A stretch of DNA of 64,000 nt from Nocardia terrae (GTDB lineage: Bacteria > Actinomycetota > Actinomycetes > Mycobacteriales > Mycobacteriaceae). Position 1 is the stretch's first letter, and each line of letters begins with the position of its first letter. The translations under genes and the position numbers were made by a program. Location of the stretch: contig NZ_WRPP01000001.1 in assembly GCF_009760405.1 (NCBI RefSeq), positions 1,798,001-1,862,000 on the forward strand, written 5' to 3'. This document shows, piece after piece, positions 1 through 7,530 of this stretch. The notes below the pieces were generated by a model. That model saw nothing but the letters and a program-made list of their open reading frames with translations. It did no database searches and was not told the DNA's origin.

Positions 1-13
1 GGCTGTGGCTGGT

Positions 14-1546
14 TCACCGTTGTGTGACAACGGTTTCCGAATAGGGCGGCAGCGTGATCGTGGTGTCGGCGTCCGCCTCGGTCGTGGTGACCCGATCGGC
101 GGGATCGAATGCGGGAGTGGCGGCGCCTCCCGCTTGAAAGGTGATGGTGTGCAGGTGATCCGGCACGTCACGTGGAAGATTCACCGTCACGGCGGTGCTT
201 CCGTTGTTGATCAGGATCGCCGACCACCTGTCCGCGTCGCGCAGTTCGACAGCGGTCACCGCGGCCGCCGCCGTCGCGGTCGGCGGCGAGACGAGCACGG
301 TCGGAATCCGCGGTGGATCCTGCAGCGCCAGTTCGGCTACGGTGTCCGACCGGCGCAGCGCTCGTGAGATCGGGGTCAGGGCGTGATACAGCGCGGTGCG
401 CCCGAACAGCTCCGAACCGTCGGTGCCGTCGGCGAGGAAGGCATGGATCACGACGTTGGGTTTGGACGCGGGCTGGTCGGCGACCGTCGCGCCATTGAGT
501 CCCGAGTGCAAGATCGCCATGTCGACGCGTGGATCGGCGAGCGCGCGCAGGGTGAACGACGCCACCGAAAGCCCGTGCGCCCATGTCTGTTTCGGTGTGG
601 AGAGGGAGTCGCCTCCGGGCAGCTTGCTCAGATAGTTGGTCCGGTTGTATTCGGTCAGCCACACCCGCAGTCCGGAGGGCACCGCGTCGAGTACGCCGCG
701 GGAGAAGCGTTCCCAGGTCGCCGATCCGGCTCCGGCGGTCGAGTCGATATCGGCGGCGACCGGGTCCGGCTGCCAGTAGACGTGGAAGACGACCGCGTCC
801 GCGTCGCGGATGGTGTCGTACAGGCCGCGGTTCCAGGTGGCGAAGCGCTTGTCCGTGGTCAGCATGGCTGTTTCGTCCGCGCCGCAGACTGCGATCCGCG
901 CGTCGGGAAACTCCTTGCGCAACACCGGTATCCAGTCGTTCATGGCGTGTGCGTAGTCGGCTCCGGTGGGATAGACCCGGCGGTAGTAGGCATGGGTGTC
1001 CCATAGCTCGTTGCCCAGTTCGATGTGGCGCACCCGCATGCCCAGCCCTTGTGCGGCGTGCAGCATCGCCACCTGCTCGTCGAGGGTGGAGGTGAGCACG
1101 TTCAGATCGAACACCGGTTGCGCGCCGACATGCGTGACGATCTCGGCCCAATCCTCGAGCCGCAACGGGCGGCGGCCTTCGTTGTTGCCGGCGAACAGTC
1201 CATCGGGCTCCTGGATGAACTCTCCGGTCCGCCAGTCCAGCCACTCGGCGGTAGTGCCGCCGAACACGCGGATGAATCCGGGCCGTGCCTCGGCCAGGGC
1301 ATCGAGGTATCGGGCATCGACCCATTGCGCGGCATTCTGCGGTGACACGATGCGCGCCCCGTTGAGGCCGAAGAACTCCGGCTCCAGCGGATGGGTCGGG
1401 CCGGGTAGCAGCGGCAGTCCGCTCGGTTCCGCAGCGGCCGTACCCGGCCTGTTCAGCGTGGTGGCCAGTGCGGCCATTGCCGCGGCCCCCGCGACGCCGC
1501 GAGCGAATCCGCGACGGGTGAGGTGTGTTCCGTTTCGACCTTCCAT
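14..1546 (-). CDS. Tat-exported clan GH-A type glycoside hydrolase
   Basis: This 510-residue protein begins with a twin-arginine signal (RR at 11-12 within TRRGFARG, then an Ala-rich hydrophobic stretch to about residue 39), so it should be exported folded. The body looks like a TIM-barrel glycosidase of clan GH-A. The segment HIELGNE puts a candidate acid/base Glu at about 180 after Asn, and WLTEYN puts a candidate nucleophile Glu at about 299. A C-terminal beta-rich region from about 400 resembles the accessory domain of GH39/GH51/GH79-like enzymes. The substrate cannot be read from the sequence. It is divergent from a PadR regulator across a palindromic spacer, which suggests substrate-responsive repression. 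The start ATG at 1546 is supported by the Tat signal position. Confidence 0.75.
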   Translation of the reverse strand: MEGRNGTHLTRRGFARGVAGAAAMAALATTLNRPGTAAAEPSGLPLLPGPTHPLEPEFFGLNGARIVSPQNAAQWVDARYLDALAEARPGFIRVFGGTTAEWLDWRTGEFIQEPDGLFAGNNEGRRPLRLEDWAEIVTHVGAQPVFDLNVLTSTLDEQVAMLHAAQGLGMRVRHIELGNELWDTHAYYRRVYPTGADYAHAMNDWIPVLRKEFPDARIAVCGADETAMLTTDKRFATWNRGLYDTIRDADAVVFHVYWQPDPVAADIDSTAGAGSATWERFSRGVLDAVPSGLRVWLTEYNRTNYLSKLPGGDSLSTPKQTWAHGLSVASFTLRALADPRVDMAILHSGLNGATVADQPASKPNVVIHAFLADGTDGSELFGRTALYHALTPISRALRRSDTVAELALQDPPRIPTVLVSPPTATAAAAVTAVELRDADRWSAILINNGSTAVTVNLPRDVPDHLHTITFQAGGAATPAFDPADRVTTTEADADTTITLPPYSETVVTQR

Positions 1547-1564
1547 GAGATGGTATAGTAACCA

Positions 1565-1580
1565 TCATTCATATGAATGA
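1565..1580. promoter_or_regulatory. Perfect 16-bp palindrome between divergent glycosidase and padR
   Basis: TCATTCATATGAATGA is its own reverse complement and is embedded in an AT-rich 74-bp spacer unlike the surrounding high-GC DNA. Outside it, GTTACT occurs on both flanks in inverted orientation, offset by one base. PadR-family regulators bind AT-rich inverted repeats in their own promoters, so this is the best candidate operator for both divergent genes. Confidence 0.65.
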
Positions 1581-1620
1581 AGTTACTTATGATCTAAAGA
1601 ACATATGAAAGGGTGGCTCG

Positions 1621-2193
1621 ATGCTGGAGCAAGTGGTCCTCGGAATGCTCGCTCTGCGCCCGTTTTCCGGTTACGACCTCGGGAAATGGATGCAGGGCCC
1701 GGGCCAGTTCATCGGTTACCGCGCCCACCTGCCGCAGATATACAAGGTCCTCGCGAAACTGACCGATCGCGGGTGGGTCGAGTACGAAGTGGACCGGCGC
1801 GAGGGCAAGCCCGACGCCAAGGTCTACCAGCTCACCGAGGCCGGACGTCAGGCGCTGATCGATTGGGCGCACACGCCTTACGAGCCGTCACCTCGCCCCA
1901 AGGATCCAGATTTCACCTTGCGCTTTCTGATCGCGGGCCAGCTCGATCGCGAGCTGGCCCTGTCGATCCTGCGCACCGAACTCGCCTACCGCCTCGAACA
2001 ACGCCGCAACCCGACGCGGCTCGAAGAGATCACCGCCTCTATCGACCCCATACCGGGCATCGACCCCGCCTGGGCCGCCCGGATTCTGGCACTGTCCCAC
2101 GGACGCGGCCGAGACGCCGGGAGTCAGCACATCGCCTGGCTCGAAACCACCATCGCCGAACTCGAAACCGAGAACCCCCACGGCGCACCGTGA
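1621..2193 (+). CDS. PadR family transcriptional regulator
   Basis: This is a 190-residue PadR protein. The N-terminal winged helix (about 1-85) has the family hallmarks: LGMLALRPFSGYDLGKWM, the recognition region around PQIYKVLAKLTDRGWVEYEV, and the wing ending KVYQLTEAGRQAL. A C-terminal helical domain (about 95-185) would mediate dimerisation, as in the longer PadR subfamily. The ATG follows an AAAGGG ribosome binding sequence. It is divergent from the exported glycosidase, and the shared palindrome at 1565-1580 suggests autoregulation and control of that enzyme. Confidence 0.85.
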   Translation: MLEQVVLGMLALRPFSGYDLGKWMQGPGQFIGYRAHLPQIYKVLAKLTDRGWVEYEVDRREGKPDAKVYQLTEAGRQALIDWAHTPYEPSPRPKDPDFTLRFLIAGQLDRELALSILRTELAYRLEQRRNPTRLEEITASIDPIPGIDPAWAARILALSHGRGRDAGSQHIAWLETTIAELETENPHGAP

Positions 2194-2587
2194 ACACCGG
2201 CCGGAGGTCTCGCCGGACTGGTGCTCGGGGGCGACCGCCATCGCCTCCGCACTCACATACTTCTCCGTCATGCAGGCCCGGGCCCGGCACCAGCAAGTAC
2301 GCGCCCTACGTGGGAGTGCCACGTCGAATTGGTTCGGGAGCTGTCGGTGCGGTCGGGTCCTTCTTCGTTGGTGGGTGGATGGTGAAGGGCTGACTGTTTC
2401 TGTTGGTCAGGGGACCGTGCGCGGCTTCGTAGGGCAGTCCCGTCTGCGAGGTGTGCCCTCCGGGTGAGTCAGCGTGGTGTGCCCGCGCGACGGCGGTCTC
2501 TTCGATGCGACTGTTTCGTCGAGTGCCTGAGCATGGGCGAGATCCCTTGCCGGCGCTGTGCGTTCGCGCCGACGCAGGGTGTTCTGG
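2194..2587. other. Gene-free interval between padR and the hspR-like gene
   Basis: About 390 bases between the convergent 3' ends of padR and the MerR-type gene. Short open frames on both strands show no recognisable protein features or good ribosome binding sites. I see no convincing hairpin, repeat or RNA gene. Confidence 0.5.
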
Positions 2588-2950
2588 TCATGGTGTGTCG
2601 CGGAGGCGATCGCGCTCGGCGGTGAGCGCGGCGTTGGAGTGGCGTAGTGCGGTGTTGGTGTCTTCGAGGTCGAGGATGCGCGCGATGGCGGCGAGGTTGA
2701 TTCCTTCGCCGGCCAGTGCGGCGATGCGCGCCAACCGGGCCAGATCGTCGTCGCTGTAGCGGCGGGTCCCTCCCGGGCTGCGGGCCGGGGTGACCAGACC
2801 GTGCTGCTCGTACAAGCGCAGCGAATGCGCCCCCATCCCGGCCAGTTCGGCAGCCACCGAGATCCCGTACACCGCTTGCCCCGGACCCGGCCGGTGATCA
2901 CCGCTCGGATCGGGCAAGGGGGCGTGTCGATCCAGCATGCTGCTCCTCAT
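2588..2950 (-). CDS. HspR-like MerR family heat-shock regulator
   Basis: This 120-residue MerR-type protein has the helix-turn-helix segment YGISVAAELAGMGAHSLRLYE, the wing GLVTPARSPGGTRRYSDDDL, and a short helix ending in a Glu/Asp/Arg-rich tail. The pattern is that of HspR, the actinobacterial repressor of dnaK, clpB and hsp20. It is divergent from hsp20 across a spacer holding a CIRCE element and a larger inverted repeat, which fits a local heat-shock switch. The annotated ATG at 2950 has a weak ribosome site. An in-frame ATG at 2938 lies 4 bases after AGGAG and may be the true start. HspR normally sits in a dnaK operon, which is not present here. Confidence 0.75.
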   Translation of the reverse strand: MRSSMLDRHAPLPDPSGDHRPGPGQAVYGISVAAELAGMGAHSLRLYEQHGLVTPARSPGGTRRYSDDDLARLARIAALAGEGINLAAIARILDLEDTNTALRHSNAALTAERDRLRDTP

Positions 2951-2961
2951 TTCTCGGTGTC

Positions 2962-3045
2962 ATCAGATTACCTCAGCGCATCACTTGCACTCTTCTGAGT
3001 AGAGTGCTAAAACAAATCTAAGCCATCTGGCAGAGGTTATCTGAT
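2962..3045. promoter_or_regulatory. Long inverted repeat bracketing the hsp20 promoter region
   Basis: ATCAGATTACCTC at 2962-2974 is matched 12 of 13 by the reverse complement of GAGGTTATCTGAT at 3033-3045. The arms are 58 bases apart and enclose the CIRCE element. The spacing suits two separate regulator sites, or a looped complex, between the divergent MerR-type gene and hsp20. Confidence 0.6.
2984..3010. promoter_or_regulatory. CIRCE-type operator (HrcA site)
   Basis: CTTGCACTC, nine bases, then GAGTGCTAA. The CIRCE consensus is TTAGCACTC-N9-GAGTGCTAA, so the right arm is perfect and the left arm matches at 7 of 9 positions. HrcA is therefore a likely second regulator of hsp20 besides the HspR-like protein. 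Dual HspR/HrcA control is known for hsp20 (acr2) in Mycobacterium tuberculosis. Confidence 0.75.
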
Positions 3046-3084
3046 CACCGCCGAGAGAGAATGGAGTGAGTGGAGGTGGCGACC

Positions 3085-3507
3085 ATGCTGATGCGCACCG
3101 ATCCGTTCCGGGATCTGGATCGCCTGACCCAGCAGATGTTCGGCACATCGGCCCGCCCGGCAGTCATGCCGATGGACGCCTGGCGTGAGGGCGACGACTT
3201 CTACGTCGAACTCGACCTGCCCGGCATCGACCCGCAAACCCTCGATCTGGATATCGAACGCAACGTGGTGACCGTCAAAGCGGCACGCCCGCAACTGGAC
3301 CCCGACCGGTCCATGTTCGCCGCCGAACGCACCCGCGGCGTGTTCTCCCGCCAGCTGTTCCTGGGCGAGAACCTCGACACCGACGCCATCCGCGCCGACT
3401 ACCGCGACGGGGTGTTGCGCCTGGTGATCCCGGTCGCGGAGAAGGCCAAACCCCGCAAGATCGAGGTCGTCCACCACAACGGTGAACATCAGGCCGTCAA
3501 CGCCTGA
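3085..3507 (+). CDS. Hsp20/alpha-crystallin small heat-shock protein
   Basis: This is a holdase chaperone of 140 residues starting [14 protein letters not shown], the usual N-terminus of actinobacterial Hsp20. The alpha-crystallin domain runs from about 35 to 125, with [15 protein letters not shown], the strand region [10 protein letters not shown], and a [18 protein letters not shown] end carrying the I-x-V-like tail. An upstream in-frame GTG at 3070 exists, but GGAGG sits at the right distance before ATG 3085. It is expected to assemble into oligomers in the cytosol and hold unfolded proteins. The CIRCE element and the divergent HspR-like gene imply heat-shock control. Confidence 0.9.
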   Translation: MLMRTDPFRDLDRLTQQMFGTSARPAVMPMDAWREGDDFYVELDLPGIDPQTLDLDIERNVVTVKAARPQLDPDRSMFAAERTRGVFSRQLFLGENLDTDAIRADYRDGVLRLVIPVAEKAKPRKIEVVHHNGEHQAVNA

Positions 3508-3567
3508 GCCCACCGCCCGCACGAGAACGCCTCACAGGGAAGTCCTGTTCAGATTCGTTCCGTCGAC

Positions 3568-3606
3568 GGGTGGGCCCGGTCAGCTGTGGTTCTTCCGGGC
3601 TCACCC
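3568..3606 (+). terminator. GC-rich hairpin after hsp20
   Basis: GGGTGGGCCCGG pairs with CCGGGCTCACCC (one G-T wobble) around a 15-base loop. It lies 60 bases after the hsp20 stop and is followed by only a weak pyrimidine run. It could instead be a structured 5' leader of the downstream cold-shock gene. Confidence 0.5.
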
Positions 3607-3656
3607 GGCCCTTTCGCTTCATCGACCACGATCGACACGAGGAGGAGCAAAGAGCA

Positions 3657-3704
3657 ATGACCAGCACCGCGACCAGCCTGGATCACCCCGCTGGACTGCG
3701 ATGA
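3657..3704 (+). CDS. 15-codon upstream ORF overlapping the cold-shock gene
   Basis: This small ORF encodes MTSTATSLDHPAGLR and then stops. It begins with ATG eight bases after a very strong GGAGGAG ribosome site (3641-3647), while the cold-shock ATG at 3701 has no good site of its own. The stop TGA overlaps that ATG (ATGA at 3701-3704), the classic arrangement for translational coupling. Either the peptide is a translated leader that feeds ribosomes to the downstream gene, or it plays a role of its own. It is too short for homology to help. Confidence 0.55.
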   Translation: MTSTATSLDHPAGLR

Positions 3705-4099
3705 CGACTACGACCGCGACAATGCCGAGTGACAGCCCAATCCTCACTACCTCCCGGCGTGAGCCCCACGCCCACGACGCGCAGCGGCTGCCGCGCTGGC
3801 AGCACGGCCACGTCGCCTGGTTCAACACCGAGAAGGGCTTCGGGTTCCTGACACCCGATACCGGTCCCGCGGTGTTCGTCGACTACCAGGTGATCGATGT
3901 CCCCGGACTCAAAACCCTCACCGCCGGACAACCGGTGGTGTTCACCGCCACCGACACCAGCCGCGGCCCCGAAGCCACTCGCGTCGTGCCCTACATCCGC
4001 ACCAGCAGCGTCCTACCCACGCCGGGCACCGGCGGGCCGCGCCGCCGAACCGGGCCCGATCGGCCATATCGATCCCGCTGCCGTGCGCGCGCCGCATGA
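3701..4099 (+). CDS. Cold-shock-domain protein with N- and C-terminal extensions
   Basis: This 132-residue protein has a cold-shock domain at about 30-95. HGHVAWFNTEKGFGFL holds the RNP1 motif and VFVDYQVI is the RNP2 equivalent (usually VFVHYS), so it should bind single-stranded RNA or DNA. Unlike the usual 67-residue CspA proteins, it has a 28-residue N-terminal lead and a 35-residue Arg/Pro-rich tail. The chosen ATG overlaps the stop of a 15-codon upstream ORF. It lies downstream of hsp20 in the same direction, separated by a hairpin. The longer open frame upstream (from 3482) runs antisense to nothing and lacks a ribosome site. Confidence 0.7.
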   Translation: MTTTTATMPSDSPILTTSRREPHAHDAQRLPRWQHGHVAWFNTEKGFGFLTPDTGPAVFVDYQVIDVPGLKTLTAGQPVVFTATDTSRGPEATRVVPYIRTSSVLPTPGTGGPRRRTGPDRPYRSRCRARAA

Positions 4100-4205
4100 G
4101 CCGGATACCCGCTGGCGGTGGCCGACGCTGCCACCGCCGGCATCGACCACCCGCCCGCAGCGGTACGAGACGAGACCGCATCACAGTCCAACTCAGGTAA
4201 TCGCC

Positions 4206-4478
4206 ATGACTTCCACGCACCCGCCCCAGGCCACCCGCCACCCGAGCCCTCACGTCACCGCGCGCCGGATACCCACCGACGCAACCGATCCCGACGACCC
4301 GTCCGTGGTGTACTGGCCCGAGCCCAGCCCCCTGCGCCCGTGGTGGGACACGATCATGCAGCCCGCCATGCGCGCCGATCCGGTCGCGCCTCGATCCCCC
4401 GACCCCCGTCATCCCCGCGCCCGCAGCCCCTACCCGCGCCGCACCCGATCCGCCGCACGCGCAACCACCGCTCACTGA
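4206..4478 (+). CDS. Small protein with WPEPSP-x3-WWD motif
   Basis: This 90-residue protein has no family I can name. A central block, YWPEPSPLRPWWDTIMQPAM at about residues 37-56, closely matches WPEPSPMQDWWDAVMFGPG in a second small protein of this window (27978-28163), so the two are paralogues. The rest is low complexity: an N-terminus rich in His, Pro and Thr and a basic Arg/Pro-rich C-terminus. No signal peptide or membrane segment is visible. An AGGTAA sequence lies a few bases before the ATG. It follows the cold-shock gene, so it may share its transcript. The role is unknown. Confidence 0.5.
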   Translation: MTSTHPPQATRHPSPHVTARRIPTDATDPDDPSVVYWPEPSPLRPWWDTIMQPAMRADPVAPRSPDPRHPRARSPYPRRTRSAARATTAH

Positions 4479-4667
4479 GCCACGTTTCGAGCCCCGGCGT
4501 GCGCGCGGCGGCGATCACCGGCCTGCTGATGCTGAGAGTTCCCGAGCCGCGCTCTTTCGGTCTGGGTGGCTTCCCTGGTGTCCCGCGAGGTCGGCGTGGT
4601 CAATGGTGCTGCGACTGATCTGCGGGCACCGCTGCAGGTGTGGGGGCGCACCTCGCGGCAGCTGTGT

Positions 4668-5327
4668 CTATGGGGTCGAGTCGACGCGCGGCAGGTCCAA
4701 TGACGGCAGCGGTCGGCGGCAGATCTCGTGGGCTTCCTCGGGGGAGAGGCCGAACATGCGCAGCAGGTCCTCGGCCACCTGGTCGGAGGCTTCGGCGTCG
4801 TCGCGTTCGGGGTGGTCGTGCAGCAGCTGTCCGAGGCACACGGCCGCGCCCGCGACGATCGTCATCGACAGTTCCGGATCGCGAATGTCGAAGCGCCCGG
4901 CCTTGACCGCGGCCTCGATATCGCGGCGGGCGCGGGGTGCGAGCCCTCGGTCCGAATTCGCCAGGCGGAGACCGTCATTGAGCAGGACCTTGCTCAGGGT
5001 GGGATGCCGGCGGTGCAGGCGGCCGGTGAGGCGGAAGCTCTGCGCGAAGACCTGGGCCGGGTCTTCGACGTCTTCGCACAGCAGGTCGAGTAGTGCGCCG
5101 TGCCGGTCGAGTGCCTCCTCGACGGCGGCTTGGAACAGTTCCTCGCGGCTCTGGAAGTGGTTGTAGAACGAGCCCATGCCGACGTCGGCGGCCTGGGTGA
5201 TCTCGAGGATCGGCACGTTGATCTTGCCCTCGGCCAGCAGTGATTGCGCCGCGCCGACCAGTGCGGCCCGCGTGCGGGCCTTGCGGCGTTCCAGGCGGTT
5301 GGGTTCCGACCCATTGCTCGCGGTCAT
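4668..5327 (-). CDS. TetR family repressor, probable regulator of the adjacent catabolic operon
   Basis: This TetR protein of 219 residues has the N-terminal helix-turn-helix at about 15-60 (RTRAALVGAAQSLLAEG, then ITQAADVGMGSFYNHFQSREEL) and a C-terminal ligand domain of the TetR_C type. The start at 5327 is preferred because AGGAGAGG lies before it; an upstream in-frame ATG at 5378 would overlap the operator. It is divergent from the dioxygenase operon, and two TGACG-N4-CGTCA palindromes (5382-5395, 5427-5440) occupy the shared promoter region. By position it is the best candidate for the protein that binds this motif here and at 11.4, 14.5 and 18.7 kb. The inducing ligand is unknown. Confidence 0.85.
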   Translation of the reverse strand: MTASNGSEPNRLERRKARTRAALVGAAQSLLAEGKINVPILEITQAADVGMGSFYNHFQSREELFQAAVEEALDRHGALLDLLCEDVEDPAQVFAQSFRLTGRLHRRHPTLSKVLLNDGLRLANSDRGLAPRARRDIEAAVKAGRFDIRDPELSMTIVAGAAVCLGQLLHDHPERDDAEASDQVAEDLLRMFGLSPEEAHEICRRPLPSLDLPRVDSTP

Positions 5328-5381
5328 CGATGCACCTCTCCTGCTGTCCAGGCCAACCATCGTAGCCGTTCGACTCAATAT

Positions 5382-5395
5382 TGACGGAATCGTCA
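5382..5395. promoter_or_regulatory. Operator copy 1: TGACGGAATCGTCA
   Basis: A TGACG-N4-CGTCA inverted repeat, 12 of 14 identical to the perfect palindrome 31 bases downstream. It lies 55 bases before the tetR start and 8 bases upstream of the TTGACT -35 box of the dioxygenase operon, so it probably serves tetR autoregulation. Confidence 0.75.
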
Positions 5396-5403
5396 GGTAG
5401 CCC

Positions 5404-5440
5404 TTGACTGACTCCCTACTCGTAAGTGACGATATCGTCA
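5404..5440 (+). promoter_or_regulatory. Promoter with overlapping TGACGATATCGTCA operator (dioxygenase operon)
   Basis: A TTGACT -35 box at 5404-5409 is followed after exactly 17 bases by the perfect 14-bp palindrome TGACGATATCGTCA (5427-5440), which covers the -10 position. The same TTGACT-N17-palindrome layout recurs at 14488-14524 and 18694-18730, and in variant form at 11345-11381. A repressor bound here would block RNA polymerase. Confidence 0.8.
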
Positions 5441-5461
5441 GTACTTGGAAGGGAGTGGTCG

Positions 5462-6595
5462 ATGAGCGGCCATCACGATGTACACACCGGTCTGCACAGC
5501 GAGCAGGGGGCGTACGCCGGTGAGCACCCGGGCCGGGCGGGCAATCCCGTGATCAAGGTGCTCGACCTGGCATGGCTGGAGTTCGAGAAGCCCGACCTGG
5601 ACCGGGCGGAGACGTTCGCCCACGCCTTCGGATTCGCGACCGCCACGCGCACGGTCGACGAGTTGCAGCTGCGCGGGACCGATCCGGGCGCGCCCTGCGT
5701 GCTCATCCGGCGCGGGGATCGCTCGCGCTTCGTCGGTCCGGCCTTTCGCGCCGCCGATTCCGCCGATCTGCTGCGACTGGCCGACGCGACCGGTGCGCGC
5801 GCCGTGCCGTTGCCGGAGTCGCTGGGCGGACTGACCGTCGACCTGGCGGATCCGAGTCGCCTGCGGGTGCGGGTGGTCGCCGAGACCCACGAACTGGCAG
5901 CCCTGCCGACGCAGCAGTCCCACGTCTTCAACTTCGGGCACGAGGTGGCCCGGGTGAATGCCACGCAGCGACCGCTGCGCGCACCGGCCCGCGTGCGCAG
6001 GCTCGGACACGTGGTGATCCAGTCGACCAGATACCGCGAAACCCTCGACTGGTATCTGCGGAATCTGGGCCTGATCGTCAGCGACTTCCTCTATTACCCG
6101 GGCCAGCGGGAGCGCGGTCCGGTCATGAGTTTCATTCGCTGCGACCGGGGTTCGGTGCCGACCGACCATCACACGCTCGCGCTGACGCTCGGTCCGTCCA
6201 ACCGTTATGTGCACTCGGCGTATCAGGTCGCGGACCTGGACGCGCTCGCGGCCGGTGGTGAATACCTGCGCGAGCAGGGGTATCACCGGTCGTGGGGGAT
6301 CGGCCGCCATATCCAGGGCAGTCAGATCTTCGACTACTGGCGCGATCCCGACGGGTTCATGGTCGAACACTTCAGTGACGGCGACATGTTCGACTGCACC
6401 CTCGAGCCGGGCTGGGCCCCGATGAGCGCTTCCGGTCTGGCGCAATGGGGTCCGCCCGCGACCAAGGACTTCCTCGGCATCAAGCCCGGCGCCGAATCGC
6501 TGCGCGAACTGCGCTCGATCGTCGACGCGCTGCGTGAGGACAACGAATTCGATCTCCGCCGCCTGCGCGGCCTGTTGAAAGTGGCCAATTCATGA
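5462..6595 (+). CDS. Extradiol ring-cleavage dioxygenase (VOC superfamily)
   Basis: This 377-residue enzyme is of the type I extradiol (catechol 2,3-dioxygenase) class, built from two vicinal-oxygen-chelate modules at about 30-150 and 178-310. Candidate Fe(II) ligands in the C-terminal module are His183 (LGHVVIQS), His237 (TDHHTLAL) and Glu302 (FMVEHFSDG), the 2-His-1-carboxylate facial triad. It would open a catecholic ring meta to the hydroxyls. The start ATG 5462 follows GGAAGGGAG. It is the first gene of a five-gene operon with four-base overlaps throughout. Its partners (FAH hydrolase, CoA ligase, FAD hydroxylase) fit a ring-hydroxylation and cleavage pathway for a substituted aromatic; the substrate is not evident. 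Confidence 0.85.
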   Translation: MSGHHDVHTGLHSEQGAYAGEHPGRAGNPVIKVLDLAWLEFEKPDLDRAETFAHAFGFATATRTVDELQLRGTDPGAPCVLIRRGDRSRFVGPAFRAADSADLLRLADATGARAVPLPESLGGLTVDLADPSRLRVRVVAETHELAALPTQQSHVFNFGHEVARVNATQRPLRAPARVRRLGHVVIQSTRYRETLDWYLRNLGLIVSDFLYYPGQRERGPVMSFIRCDRGSVPTDHHTLALTLGPSNRYVHSAYQVADLDALAAGGEYLREQGYHRSWGIGRHIQGSQIFDYWRDPDGFMVEHFSDGDMFDCTLEPGWAPMSASGLAQWGPPATKDFLGIKPGAESLRELRSIVDALREDNEFDLRRLRGLLKVANS

Positions 6596-7530
6596 GCACA
6601 TCCATCCTCCGCACCGCCGACGCCTGGTGGGTGCGGACCCCCGCCGGTGCCGCCCGTATCGATACCGCGGCGACGACCACGCGGGAACTGCTCGCCGATC
6701 GTGAGGCGATCGCCGCGGCCGCGTCCGGCACGGAAACCGTGGCGGTGGACAGCCTGTCGCTGATTTCACCGGTGACCGCGCCGTGTCGGGTGGTGGCGCA
6801 GATGACGAACTTCGCCTCCCACGTGAAGGACTCGGGGATGGACCCCGAGACGGTGCCGCTCACGTTCTTCCGCAAGACATCCGGATCGATCAGCGGACCC
6901 CACGACGACGTCGTCCGGCCCGCGCATGTGCGGCTGCTCGACTACGAGGTGGAGATCGGCCTCGTGTTCGGCCGTGAAATGCCGGTCGGCTCCGAGATCT
7001 CGGCGGAGAACCTCGCGGACTACGTTGCGGGCCTGGTGGTCACCAACGACATCTCCGCGCGCGACGTGCAGCTGCCGAAAACCCAATTCTACGAGGCGAA
7101 GTCGTATCCGACCTTCACGCCGGTCGGCCCGGCGCTGGTGCTGCTGGACGCCGATGAGCTGAAGCGCTTCGGGGATCTGCGGCTGCGGTTGTGGGTCAAC
7201 GGTCAAGTGCGCCAGGACATGACGGTCGCGGACATGATCTACCGGCCGGTCGAGACGCTGCGCGCGCTGACCCGATTCCAGCGCATGGACGCCGGGGACC
7301 TGCTGCTCACCGGAACCCCCGTGGGCACCGCGATCAGCGCCCCACCCAAGGCTGTGGAGATCATCGGCTCGCTGCTGCCGCCGAAGGTCAAGTGGAAGAT
7401 GTTCTTCCAGGGCCAGGCCAAGAACCCGAAGTACCTGAAGGACGGGGACGTGGTCGAGGCCGCGATCGGCACCGACGACGGCGCCCTGGACCTGGGCCGC
7501 CAGCGTACCCTCGTGAGGTACGCCCGGTGA
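6592..7530 (+). CDS. Fumarylacetoacetate hydrolase family protein
   Basis: This 312-residue protein has the FAH fold, with the divalent-metal site visible as Glu119 and Glu121 in DYEVEIGLVFG and Asp153 in TNDISARDVQ. LLTGTPVGT is the conserved glycine loop. Family members hydrolyse C-C bonds of fumarylpyruvate-like acids, or isomerise, hydrate or decarboxylate meta-cleavage products. Next to an extradiol dioxygenase, this enzyme most likely processes the ring-fission product. The ATG overlaps the dioxygenase stop (ATGA) and the gene ends in a GTGA overlap with the CoA ligase, so translation is probably coupled. Confidence 0.85.
   Translation: MSTSILRTADAWWVRTPAGAARIDTAATTTRELLADREAIAAAASGTETVAVDSLSLISPVTAPCRVVAQMTNFASHVKDSGMDPETVPLTFFRKTSGSISGPHDDVVRPAHVRLLDYEVEIGLVFGREMPVGSEISAENLADYVAGLVVTNDISARDVQLPKTQFYEAKSYPTFTPVGPALVLLDADELKRFGDLRLRLWVNGQVRQDMTVADMIYRPVETLRALTRFQRMDAGDLLLTGTPVGTAISAPPKAVEIIGSLLPPKVKWKMFFQGQAKNPKYLKDGDVVEAAIGTDDGALDLGRQRTLVRYAR

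Noticed and set aside
7191..7526. Extended start for the acyl-CoA ligase
   Set aside because: The extra 112 residues overlap the FAH gene in another frame; GTG 7527 overlaps the FAH stop like all other operon junctions.
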